From: an uncultured Prevotellaceae bacterium
GTDB taxonomy: Bacteria > Bacteroidota > Bacteroidia > Bacteroidales > Bacteroidaceae
Direction of reading: 5' to 3'
DNA: 33,711 bases
Assembly (NCBI GenBank): GCA_946185805.1
Contig: CAMHKU010000022.1
Coordinates: forward strand, 1-33,711
The notes beneath the pieces are model-generated. The model was not told the origin of the DNA, ran no database searches, and worked only from the letters and a program-made list of their open reading frames with translations. A program made the translations under genes and the position numbers. Of this stretch, positions 24,057 to 30,660 are shown piece after piece (the stretch's first letter is position 1; each line of letters opens with the position of its first letter).

Positions 24057-25187
24057 TTATGTGCCAGTCTCCATAGTTCCACAGATTTCCTCAGCCATGG
24101 CGTTGAGAGCCATACAGTCTGCCCGGCTGATATGCCGCTTCTTCTCATCGTAAGGCCAGGGGCTCAGAATCAGCAGTCGCCCCGTAGCACAGGCGTCGAA
24201 GAGGGTATCTGCAGGCTTATAGTAGTCGCGAAAGCCATTGTCAGTAAGACAGACCAACAGATGCTGCTCGCGCAGTAATACCTGCATGATTTGTTTCTCT
24301 TGCGGCGAAATAAAAGGCGACACCATCACGACTCCCTTCCGCGCCAGCAGCACCCGGCTATTCATATAGTCGCGCAGTGCCTTGTTGTCGCCCTGCTCTG
24401 CCGCCTTCACCATCACGCTGCGCACATGCACAACGTCGAAATGCTGCTCTGAGAGCAACGCCATATTCCCCACGCCGCAATATGAGCGCTGGCCGATGAC
24501 GATGTCCCGCTGCACGCGGAAGAAACCGGGCTTGAGGCGCTTCGTCGCCAGCCGCTGCGGGTTCATGTCTATGTAGCGGATGGTGTTGGGCAGTTGGGAG
24601 TATCGGCTCATCGGCCGGATGAAAGGCATCTCCCTGAATATTGGCTCTAAGCGGTAATAGGCTTCGTCGCCCAGCTGGCCCCTCAGCATAGCCGCCAGTG
24701 CCTGCAGCCGGGCGGAGCCTTCTTTGAGTTCTCCCCGAATGACATTCGGGGTAAAGAAAGAAGGGGTGCTCGGAGAAGGGCCGTTCTGGGCAAGGAAAGA
24801 AGGGCCGTTCGGGGCAAGGAAAGAAGGGGCGCTATAAGAGCAGGCACGCCCCAGCTTCTTGACCGCCTGCCAGAAGCCACGCACCAAAGAGGCAATGCCT
24901 TTTTCCATCGTTCGCTGCACATAAAACACAGCATGCAAGTGGTCGGGCATGAGGCAGAAATGCAGCACCCGTACCTCGGGATGATGCGCCGGAATGGACA
25001 TCAGACAGTCTACCAGGGCATCGCCTAAGGGCGAACGCCTCACCACAGCCATTGCCGGATCGCCGTCAGGAGTATGCAGCATACCCAGCAGTGGCCGGCG
25101 GTCGGTGACCGTCAGCGTAATGTGGTATAGGCCAGCGCCTTTCCAAGCCGTGCCCGGCTCCTGCCATTGCCAATGCTCATGTTCCAT
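24057..25187 (-). CDS. REP-type (Y1/HUH) transposase-like protein with extra C-terminal Rossmann-like domain
   Basis: Residues 15-115 match Y1 single-strand transposases of the REP-associated type: GLYHITLTVTDRRPLLGML, VRVLHFCLMPDHLHAVFYV with the HUH pair His83/His85, and GIASLVRGFWQAVKK. After a repeat-rich insertion (about 120-150), the helix IRPMSRYSQLPNTIRYIDMN continues the domain; the catalytic Tyr cannot be assigned with confidence. From about residue 235 a separate domain follows, with GVGNMALLSEQ, RKGVVMVSPFISPQEKQIM, HLLVCLTDNGF, GRLLILSPWPYD and ISRADCMALNAMAEEI. It reads like a DprA/SLOG-type Rossmann fold, which is inference. No terminal inverted repeats are seen around the gene, and it may be domesticated. 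It splits the nuclease cluster. Confidence 0.8.
   Translation of the reverse strand: MEHEHWQWQEPGTAWKGAGLYHITLTVTDRRPLLGMLHTPDGDPAMAVVRRSPLGDALVDCLMSIPAHHPEVRVLHFCLMPDHLHAVFYVQRTMEKGIASLVRGFWQAVKKLGRACSYSAPSFLAPNGPSFLAQNGPSPSTPSFFTPNVIRGELKEGSARLQALAAMLRGQLGDEAYYRLEPIFREMPFIRPMSRYSQLPNTIRYIDMNPQRLATKRLKPGFFRVQRDIVIGQRSYCGVGNMALLSEQHFDVVHVRSVMVKAAEQGDNKALRDYMNSRVLLARKGVVMVSPFISPQEKQIMQVLLREQHLLVCLTDNGFRDYYKPADTLFDACATGRLLILSPWPYDEKKRHISRADCMALNAMAEEICGTMETGT
24733..24825 (-). repeat. 24-bp tandem repeat and 19-bp palindrome inside the transposase gene
   Basis: Two direct 24-bp copies at 24778-24801 and 24802-24825 differ at one base and encode PSFLAPNG-type octapeptides; degenerate copies flank them. 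At 24733-24751 lies a perfect palindrome, CCCCGAATG-A-CATTCGGGG, encoding part of TPNVIRGE. Together they form the insertion in the middle of the HUH domain. Confidence 0.85.
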
Positions 25188-25252
25188 GCTCTTATGATTT
25201 CTTGGTTTCTATTCTTTGCCTCGCGCATGAAGCATATACGCTCTATGGTCTA

Positions 25253-25260
25253 CAAAGATA
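25253..25260 (-). promoter_or_regulatory. Candidate -7 box for the transposase-like gene
   Basis: The minus strand reads TATCTTTG, 65 bp upstream of the ATG at 25187. Confidence 0.4.
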
Positions 25261-25311
25261 AACATCTTTTTGGAAAACTCGAAGGGAAAGAAGAAAATAT
25301 TTGGAAAAATG

Positions 25312-25342
25312 TTGGCTGGTTCAGGAAATTGTCGTACCTTTG
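25312..25342 (+). promoter_or_regulatory. NUC1 endonuclease promoter
   Basis: TTGG (25312-25315) and TACCTTTG (25335-25342) are spaced by 19 bp, and the ATG follows 19 bp later. Confidence 0.6.
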
Positions 25343-25361
25343 AGGCAACAAACAGCATGAT

Positions 25362-26303
25362 ATGACAAAACTAACACGACTTTCCATCTTCTGTCTGCTG
25401 CCAGCCACTCTGCTGACGACGGCCTGCGGCGGCAGCGACGACGACCGCACCGAGGGCGCCACCGCCGTGCGCAACGCTAACCGCAACGACGCCAGCCGGG
25501 AGCCGGCGCTGGCGCGACTGGAGTTTCCCCGCGTGAAGGGCGGCAGCAGCATCGTCATCATCCACGCCAACAACGACCAGCACGGCATCAACTTCTCTAC
25601 CGAGTGGGACAGCGACATCAAGGCGCAGCGCTGGTCGTGCTACCAGATGTATAGCACCAACAGCGGCGGCAACAACAGCCGCGTGGTGGACGGCTACCTC
25701 TTCGACGAGGACCTGCCGCAGCACGCCGTGAACTACGTCACCAACGCCGCAGGCGAAAACTACGACCCCTTCTGGTCGTCGGGCTACGACCACGGCCACA
25801 TCTGCCCCAATGCCGACCGCAAATACTCGCGCGAGGCCAACCGCCAGACGTTTTTCCTGACCAACATGCAGCCGCAGGTGAACAATCTGAACGCCGGCAT
25901 CTGGCAGTCGATGGAAAACCAGGTGCGCGCCTGGACACCCACCACGGCCCGCGACACGCTCTACGTGGCCAAGGGTGGCACCATCGACGCGCCGGAAAAT
26001 ATCATTGAGTATATCAGCAACCGCGAGAAATCAACGACGCCGCAACAAGGCTTTATCCCCGTTCCGCGCTACTTCTTCATGGCCCTGCTGCGCACCACTG
26101 CCACGGGCTACAAGGCACTGGCTTTCTGGGTGGAGCATCGCAACGAGAATCACAAGACCGACCCCCTGGGCAACTACGTCATCAGCATCCGCGAACTGGA
26201 GCACCGGACAGGTATCGACTTTTTCTGTAACCTGCCCGACAACATAGAGGAAGAGGTGGAGACGATGTCGGCAGACAACATCAAGTGGCTCTGGAACCTG
26301 TAG
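25362..26303 (+). CDS. DNA/RNA non-specific endonuclease lipoprotein (NUC1 family)
   Basis: The 313-aa protein has a lipoprotein signal ending LLTTACGGSDDD (Cys22), so it is exported and anchored. The catalytic core shows SGYDHGHICPNADR (141-153) and FFLTNMQPQVNNLNAGIWQSMENQVR (split: FFLTNMQPQ 164-172, then NNLNAGIW and SMENQVR), with His146 as the expected general base and the Asn/Glu residues that hold Mg2+. The usual DRGH motif is DHGH here (Arg replaced by His144). The family cuts single- and double-stranded DNA and RNA. It lies on the same strand as, and about 1.4 kb beyond, the receptor/OB-fold operon, with its own promoter. Its end shares a duplicated 28-bp segment with the convergent receiver gene. 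Confidence 0.92.
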   Translation: MTKLTRLSIFCLLPATLLTTACGGSDDDRTEGATAVRNANRNDASREPALARLEFPRVKGGSSIVIIHANNDQHGINFSTEWDSDIKAQRWSCYQMYSTNSGGNNSRVVDGYLFDEDLPQHAVNYVTNAAGENYDPFWSSGYDHGHICPNADRKYSREANRQTFFLTNMQPQVNNLNAGIWQSMENQVRAWTPTTARDTLYVAKGGTIDAPENIIEYISNREKSTTPQQGFIPVPRYFFMALLRTTATGYKALAFWVEHRNENHKTDPLGNYVISIRELEHRTGIDFFCNLPDNIEEEVETMSADNIKWLWNL

Positions 26304-26352
26304 GTCATCACTTGCCAGCAGGTAACCTGTAGGTCATCACTCTGCCAGCAGG
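26295..26352. repeat. Tandem duplication across a convergent gene junction
   Basis: AACCTGTAGGTCATCACT and the following ten bases (26295-26322) recur at 26324-26352 with one inserted base. The first copy holds the NUC1 stop (TAG) and the second holds the receiver gene stop (TGA on the minus strand). Confidence 0.9.
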
Positions 26353-26693
26353 CGGGCGATGACCTCCAGGCATTTCTCGCTGCTGACGGGCTTCGACAGG
26401 AAGTCGTCGCAGCCTGCCTCCATGGCCAGCCGGCGGTCGCTGTCGAAGGCGTTGGCCGTCAAGGCGACAACAGGCAACTCAGGGTGCTTCTCCTTGATGG
26501 CCGCCGTGGCCTCCAGGCCGTCCATCACGGGCATCTTGATGTCCATCAGCACCAGGTCAATGCCGCCCTTGTCGGCCAGCTCTACAGCCTCCTGCCCATT
26601 GCGGGCACGCAGAAACTGATAGCTGCGCTTTAGAATGTAAGTCATCAGAATGTAGTTACTGTCGTTGTCTTCTGCTACTAAAATTGTCTTCAT
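26337..26693 (-). CDS. Stand-alone response-regulator receiver protein
   Basis: The 118-aa protein is a single CheY-like receiver domain: acidic pair Glu8-Asp9, phospho-acceptor Asp51 in LVLMDIKMPVMDG, Thr79 in VVALTANAF and Lys101 in FLSKPVSS. It has no output domain. The MDIKMPVMDGLEAT style is typical of receivers attached to hybrid kinases, so it probably takes phosphate from a hybrid histidine kinase elsewhere. No kinase gene is in the window. A TACTTTTG -7 box lies 51 bp upstream. Its 3' end lies in a short tandem duplication that does not alter the conserved core. Confidence 0.93.
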   Translation of the reverse strand: MKTILVAEDNDSNYILMTYILKRSYQFLRARNGQEAVELADKGGIDLVLMDIKMPVMDGLEATAAIKEKHPELPVVALTANAFDSDRRLAMEAGCDDFLSKPVSSEKCLEVIARLLAE

Positions 26694-26743
26694 CGTTGCT
26701 CGAAGTTTAACTTACAATTTATCTATGCTGTGCAAATTTATTG

Positions 26744-26802
26744 CAAAAGTACAAGAAATTTCTGAAAATCTTTGCTTTTTCATAACTTTTTAACTAATTT
26801 TG
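26744..26802. promoter_or_regulatory. Divergent promoters of the receiver and GH51 genes
   Basis: On the minus strand 26744-26751 reads TACTTTTG, the -7 box for the receiver gene. On the plus strand TTTG (26771-26774) and TAATTTTG (26795-26802), 20 bp apart, form the promoter of the GH51 gene, 40 bp before its ATG. Confidence 0.6.
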
Positions 26803-26841
26803 CACCTCACGAAACTATTAACATTAAAAACTACCTGTTTT

Positions 26842-28857
26842 ATGACACTAAAACTATTCTCTTGCGCCGTAGCTTTGTCGGCCGCTTTGTCGGCCTCGGC
26901 TCAGAGCCATCTGATGGACATCAAGGCCACCAAAGCCGGCGCTCCCGTACAGTCAACGATGTACGGTCTGTTTTTCGAAGACATCAACTTTGCTGCCGAC
27001 GGCGGACTCTACGGCGAGCTGGTGAAGAACCGCTCCTTTGAGTTTCCCCAGCACTACATGGGCTGGCGCGTCTTCGGCAACGTAGAGCTTGAAGACGACG
27101 GTCCCTTTGAGCGCTGCCCCCACTACGTCGTGCTCAGCGACCCCGGCCACCGCGAGCGCCGCACGGGCCTGCAGAACGAGGGATTCTTCGGCATCGGCGT
27201 GGAGAAGGGCAAGGAATACCGCTTCTCCGTCTGGGCCAAGGCTCCCAAGGGCAAGTCGCAGATTCGCGTGCAGCTGATCAACGAGCAGGCCATGTATGAG
27301 CGCCAGAACTTCTCGGAGGTGAAGCTCGACGTCGACAGCAAGGACTGGAAGAAATATGAGGTCACCATCAAGTCGTCGCGCACCGAGCCTAAGGCCAACC
27401 TGCGCATCTTCCTCTCCAGCCCCAACCCTGTGGCCCTGGAGCACGTATCGCTCTTCCCCAAGGAGACGTTTAAGAACCGCGAGAACGGCCTGCGCCGCGA
27501 CCTGGCTCAGGCTCTGGCCGACATCCACCCCGGCGTGTTCCGCTTCCCCGGCGGCTGCATCGTGGAAGGTACCACCCTCGACACCCGCTACCAGTGGAAG
27601 AACACCATCGGCCCGGTAGAGAACCGCCCGCTGAACAAGAACCGCTGGGAAGACACCTTCGACTACCGCTATTTTGCCGACTACTACCAGTCATACGGCT
27701 TGGGATTCTTTGAGTTCTTCCAGCTCTGCGAAGACATTGGCGCCGAGCCGCTGCCCGTGCTCAGCGTCGGTCTGGCATGCCAGTTCCAGAATGGTCTCGA
27801 CGCCCACGCCAAGATGGACGAGCTGCAGCCCTTCATCGACGACTGCCTCGACCTGATAGAGTTTGCCAACGGCGACCCCGCCACCTCGAAGTGGGCCAAG
27901 ATACGTGCCGACATGGGCCACCCCGCCCCCTTCAACATGAAGTATATCGGCGTGGGCAACGAGCAGTGGGACGACCCCTACTACACCCGTCTGAAGCCCT
28001 TCGTGGAGGCCATCCGCAAGAAGTATCCCGCCATCAAGATTATCGGCACCAGCGGCCCCGATTCCGAGGGCAAGATGTTTGACAAGGGCTGGCAGGCCAT
28101 GAAGGCCCAGAAGGCCGACCTCGTTGACGAGCACTACTACCGCCCGGAAAACTGGTTCCTCGGCACCCCTGAGGGCGACGAGGTGCAGCGCTGGCCCAAC
28201 TGCGGCGCCCTGCGCTACGACAGCTACGACCGCAAGGGCCCGAAGGTGTTTGCCGGCGAGTATGCCTGCCACGGCAAGGGCAAGAAGTGGAACCACTTTG
28301 AGACCTCACTCTACGAGGCTGCCTTCATGACTGGTATCGAGCGCAATGCCGACATCGTACACATGGCGACCTACGCCCCACTCTTCGCCCATGTTGACGG
28401 CTGGCAGTGGCGCCCCGACATGATATGGTACGACAACCTCCGCATGTTTAAGTCTGTGAGCTACTACGTGCAGCAGATGTACGCCCAGAACAAGGGCACC
28501 AATGTGCTCTCGCTGACCATGGATAAGAAGCCCGTGGCCGGCCAGCAGGGTCAGGACGGGCTTTTCGCCTCCGCCGTCTGCGACAAGACCACAGGCGAGA
28601 TCCTGGTGAAAGTGGTCAACACGTCGAAGCAGCCGCAGCCCGTCACCCTCAACCTGCTGGGCCTGAAGGGCGACTACAAGGCAGAGACGCTGACGCTGAG
28701 CCATAACGGCAGTTACGACGACGAGAACACGCTTGACGAGCCTGAGAAGATTACGCCGAAGGCCGGCACCGCCCAGGTTGAGGCCGGCAAGAAGGCTGTC
28801 ACCGTCAACGACAACATACCTGCCATGTCGTTCCGCTTATACAAGGTCAAGAAGTAA
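26842..28857 (+). CDS. Secreted GH51 alpha-L-arabinofuranosidase
   Basis: The 671-aa enzyme should release terminal L-arabinofuranose from arabinan or arabinoxylan. A signal peptide (MTLKLFSCAVALSAALSASA, then QSH) sends it to the periplasm or beyond. An N-terminal region (YGLFFEDINFAADGGLYGEL, then a carbohydrate-binding-like sandwich up to about 230) precedes the TIM barrel with HPGVFRFPGGCIVEG, YIGVGNEQWDD carrying the acid/base Glu374 and KVFAGEYACHG carrying the nucleophile Glu473, then a C-terminal beta domain. I start at 26842 because the upstream extension begins in the promoter and lacks a signal peptide. It is a single-gene unit here with no SusCD pair nearby. Confidence 0.94.
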   Translation: MTLKLFSCAVALSAALSASAQSHLMDIKATKAGAPVQSTMYGLFFEDINFAADGGLYGELVKNRSFEFPQHYMGWRVFGNVELEDDGPFERCPHYVVLSDPGHRERRTGLQNEGFFGIGVEKGKEYRFSVWAKAPKGKSQIRVQLINEQAMYERQNFSEVKLDVDSKDWKKYEVTIKSSRTEPKANLRIFLSSPNPVALEHVSLFPKETFKNRENGLRRDLAQALADIHPGVFRFPGGCIVEGTTLDTRYQWKNTIGPVENRPLNKNRWEDTFDYRYFADYYQSYGLGFFEFFQLCEDIGAEPLPVLSVGLACQFQNGLDAHAKMDELQPFIDDCLDLIEFANGDPATSKWAKIRADMGHPAPFNMKYIGVGNEQWDDPYYTRLKPFVEAIRKKYPAIKIIGTSGPDSEGKMFDKGWQAMKAQKADLVDEHYYRPENWFLGTPEGDEVQRWPNCGALRYDSYDRKGPKVFAGEYACHGKGKKWNHFETSLYEAAFMTGIERNADIVHMATYAPLFAHVDGWQWRPDMIWYDNLRMFKSVSYYVQQMYAQNKGTNVLSLTMDKKPVAGQQGQDGLFASAVCDKTTGEILVKVVNTSKQPQPVTLNLLGLKGDYKAETLTLSHNGSYDDENTLDEPEKITPKAGTAQVEAGKKAVTVNDNIPAMSFRLYKVKK

Positions 28858-28885
28858 CAAATAAGCATAAAAGCAACATTCATAC

Positions 28886-28940
28886 AACCCTTCACAGTAA
28901 CCACAAAACGTTGACTATTAAGTGGTTACAGTGAAGGGTT
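28886..28940 (+). repeat. Palindromic repeat copy A (AACCCTTCAC...GTGAAGGGTT)
   Basis: Arms of 19 bp (28886-28904 and 28922-28940) pair with one mismatch around a 17-base loop that contains GACTATTAA. A right-half copy, GGTTACGGCGAAGGGTT, follows at 28963-28979. The element is related to copy B at 30581-30637. Confidence 0.9.
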
Positions 28941-29117
28941 TGTTATTTCAAGACAATCGAAAGGTTACGGCGAAGGGTTCGTTAATTCTACAAACGCCAT
29001 CGTTCAGTCGAGGCCGCATCAGGAAAATCTGCCGACCATGGCGAAAGGAAAGGAAGCACGCCATTTGCAAAGATACGCTTCCCCTACTGAATCTAAGACC
29101 TGTGCGCCACCTTAGTT

Positions 29118-29183
29118 GCCGACCTTGGTCAGCAACACTGCCGACCTTGGTCAGCAACACTGCCGGTCATGGTCAGCAATCGC
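29118..29183 (-). repeat. 22-bp tandem repeat, 3 units
   Basis: The unit GCCGACCTTGGTCAGCAACA plus CT is repeated exactly at 29118-29139 and 29140-29161, with a degenerate third copy at 29162-29183. It lies just past the Rpn stop, in its 3' untranslated region. Confidence 0.9.
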
Positions 29184-29202
29184 AAGTTTCCCGGATATCT
29201 AT

Positions 29203-30201
29203 CTATAGAGATTCTATTTCGTTAGCCGCCACGCCTGTCATGTCGGCAATCTCCTCTGTGGTAAAGCCCCGCGACTTCATGCGCCTGATAGTATCTGCCA
29301 TCTGGGCTTCCGCCTGCTCGGCTTTGGCTTCCGCCTGCTCAGCTTTGGCTTCCGCCTGCTCGGCTTTGGCTTCCGCCTGTTCGGCTTTGGCTTCCGCCTG
29401 CTCGGCTTTGGCTTCCGCCTGTTCAACCTTGGCTTCCGCCTGTTCAATCTTGGCTTCCGCATGGTTCAGCAAATCCTTGGTTTTGCGCAACTCGCGCAAC
29501 TCATCAGCCATATCTTTGTCGCGGCGCACCCTGTCCCAGAACATGTCGTAGCCCAAGAGTTGCACACTGGTGTAGGCCGACTCTTCGACAAGACGGATGG
29601 CCTTGCTGATTTCGGGATTGTCAAGCAGTTCATGTGGCACTTCCTCGGTATAGGCATTTATCTCGGTTAGGAAGCGGAGCCACAGCACCTGCATCTTTTT
29701 CTCTGCAACGGTCTTCGCCTTAAACTTCGGCAGTTCCACGAATACGAGGTGGAAGCCATCAATCACTTTGTTGGTGTATTTGTCATGAACCAAGTGATAG
29801 TAATGATAGAACTCTTCCATTTCCGGCTCGAAGATGTCGTCAATCAGGTTGAGCGAATAGACTGGCTGCAACCGGCTGAAACTTTCGCCCTGCTTCAGCT
29901 GGCCCACATAGACCTTCGACGAATTGAACAGCACCCGCTGCATGAAATTGTTCGACCAGTACATCTGCATCTCCACGATGAACTGCCGCTTGTCGTTGGT
30001 CTCACAAAAGACGTCGACAATGCTGTCCTTGCCTTCTTCAGTCCGAGGCACCCGCTCTGGCGACAGATAGTGGATGTCACAAATCTCGTTGCCCTCTTCC
30101 AAGGGGAGCAGGGCATTGAGCAGACTCATCACCAAGTCGGGATGCTCACCAAAAATCTTTTTGAAAGTCAGGTCGGCTTTCGGGTCTAAGTATCTTGCCA
30201 T
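29203..30201 (-). CDS. Rpn-family PD-(D/E)XK nuclease / transposase-like protein
   Basis: The 332-aa protein starts MARYLDPKADLTFKKIFGEH, the usual opening of Rpn/PDDEXK transposase-family proteins. Catalytic residues fit DSIVDVFCE (Asp63) and FIVEMQM (Glu77-x-Gln79), followed by VYSLNLIDDIF and the YHYYHLV region. Rpn proteins are DNA endonucleases that promote recombination. From about residue 247 there is a long coiled coil built from seven near-identical EQAEAKA heptads, then a helix-turn-helix-like tail, SRGFTTEEIADMTGVAANEI. The coiled coil is written by a 21-bp DNA repeat and can change length without a frameshift. The gene lies between two copies of one palindromic repeat, with TAACTTTG at 30316-30323 as its likely -7 box. 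Confidence 0.9.
   Translation of the reverse strand: MARYLDPKADLTFKKIFGEHPDLVMSLLNALLPLEEGNEICDIHYLSPERVPRTEEGKDSIVDVFCETNDKRQFIVEMQMYWSNNFMQRVLFNSSKVYVGQLKQGESFSRLQPVYSLNLIDDIFEPEMEEFYHYYHLVHDKYTNKVIDGFHLVFVELPKFKAKTVAEKKMQVLWLRFLTEINAYTEEVPHELLDNPEISKAIRLVEESAYTSVQLLGYDMFWDRVRRDKDMADELRELRKTKDLLNHAEAKIEQAEAKVEQAEAKAEQAEAKAEQAEAKAEQAEAKAEQAEAKAEQAEAQMADTIRRMKSRGFTTEEIADMTGVAANEIESL
29305..29451 (-). repeat. 21-bp coding repeat, 7 units, in the Rpn gene
   Basis: Seven 21-bp units starting GGCTTCCGCCTGCTCGGCTT run from 29305 to 29451, with a partial eighth at 29452-29460. The four central units are almost identical in DNA. Each unit encodes one coiled-coil heptad (EQAEAKA type), so copy changes extend the coil by whole turns. 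Confidence 0.95.
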
Positions 30202-30315
30202 GATTAACCTCTTTTTATATAGTTAATGGTTATTATCAGTGTTTGCCTCGGAGCGCGGACGACTATAGCCCGCACCTGTTGCGGGCGAGGGCGCCCACAG
30301 TCCTATAGTTGGATG

Positions 30316-30349
30316 CAAAGTTACAACATTTCCGTGAATTATCTGCAAA
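30316..30349 (-). promoter_or_regulatory. Candidate Rpn gene promoter
   Basis: On the minus strand TTTG (30349-30346) and TAACTTTG (30323-30316) are 22 bp apart. The start site would give a leader of roughly 105 bases containing the nested hairpin. Confidence 0.5.
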
Positions 30350-30580
30350 GTAATGACTAAAAAAAATGGTTCTGCAAGATTTCGTGTGGATGGATAGTTT
30401 TTTGTAAAACAGATAAAAACCGGAAAAACCGATAAAAACCTTACGCTGGTAGTCTACATTGTTTTTTCCCTGTTTTTCTTGTTTTTCCCTGTTTTCCAAA
30501 AACGAATATACGCCCCATACAAAATCTCGTAGAACCCTATAAGAGGGTGTGTCAAATACGCTTCGCGTCGTTCACAAAAT

Positions 30581-30637
30581 CAACCCTTCACGGTAAGCGC
30601 TTGCTTGTCAGACTATTAAACTCACCGTGAAGGGTTG
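30581..30637 (+). repeat. Palindromic repeat copy B (CAACCCTTCACGGT...)
   Basis: A perfect 14-bp inverted repeat (30581-30594 with 30624-30637) surrounds a 29-base loop. It shares the AACCCTTCAC / GTGAAGGGTT arms and the loop sequence GACTATTAA with copy A at 28886-28940. It lies 23 bp past the stop of the AI-2E-family gene and might also end that transcript. Confidence 0.9.
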
Positions 30638-30660
30638 AATGAATGGTTAACAAAACGGAG

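Larger units (their letters stand above)
28858..29202. other. Intergenic region between GH51 and Rpn genes, repeat-rich
   Basis: No gene is visible. Contents: a palindromic repeat copy at 28886-28940, a further direct copy of its right half at 28963-28979, and a 22-bp triple repeat at 29118-29183. The palindrome may also terminate GH51 transcription. Confidence 0.75.
30202..30660. other. Intergenic region upstream of the Rpn gene
   Basis: No gene is visible. On the Rpn side there is a leader of about 105 bases holding a nested hairpin (CCCGCA 30269-30274 with TGCGGG 30280-30285, enclosed by ACTATAG 30262-30268 and CTATAGT 30303-30309), then the -7 box at 30316-30323 (minus strand) with TTTG at 30346-30349. 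Further on are degenerate 9- to 10-bp runs of the GATAAAAACCG type (30411-30440) and TGTTTTTCC type (30460-30497), and palindrome copy B. Confidence 0.7.

Noticed and set aside
24057..25187. Complete insertion sequence
   Set aside because: I found no terminal inverted repeats or target duplication around the HUH gene, so only the gene is reported.
30263..30499. 78-codon minus-strand reading frame upstream of the Rpn gene
   Set aside because: It is made mostly of Lys/Gln/Gly and Phe/Ser/Gly runs from degenerate short repeats, and it crosses the Rpn promoter.
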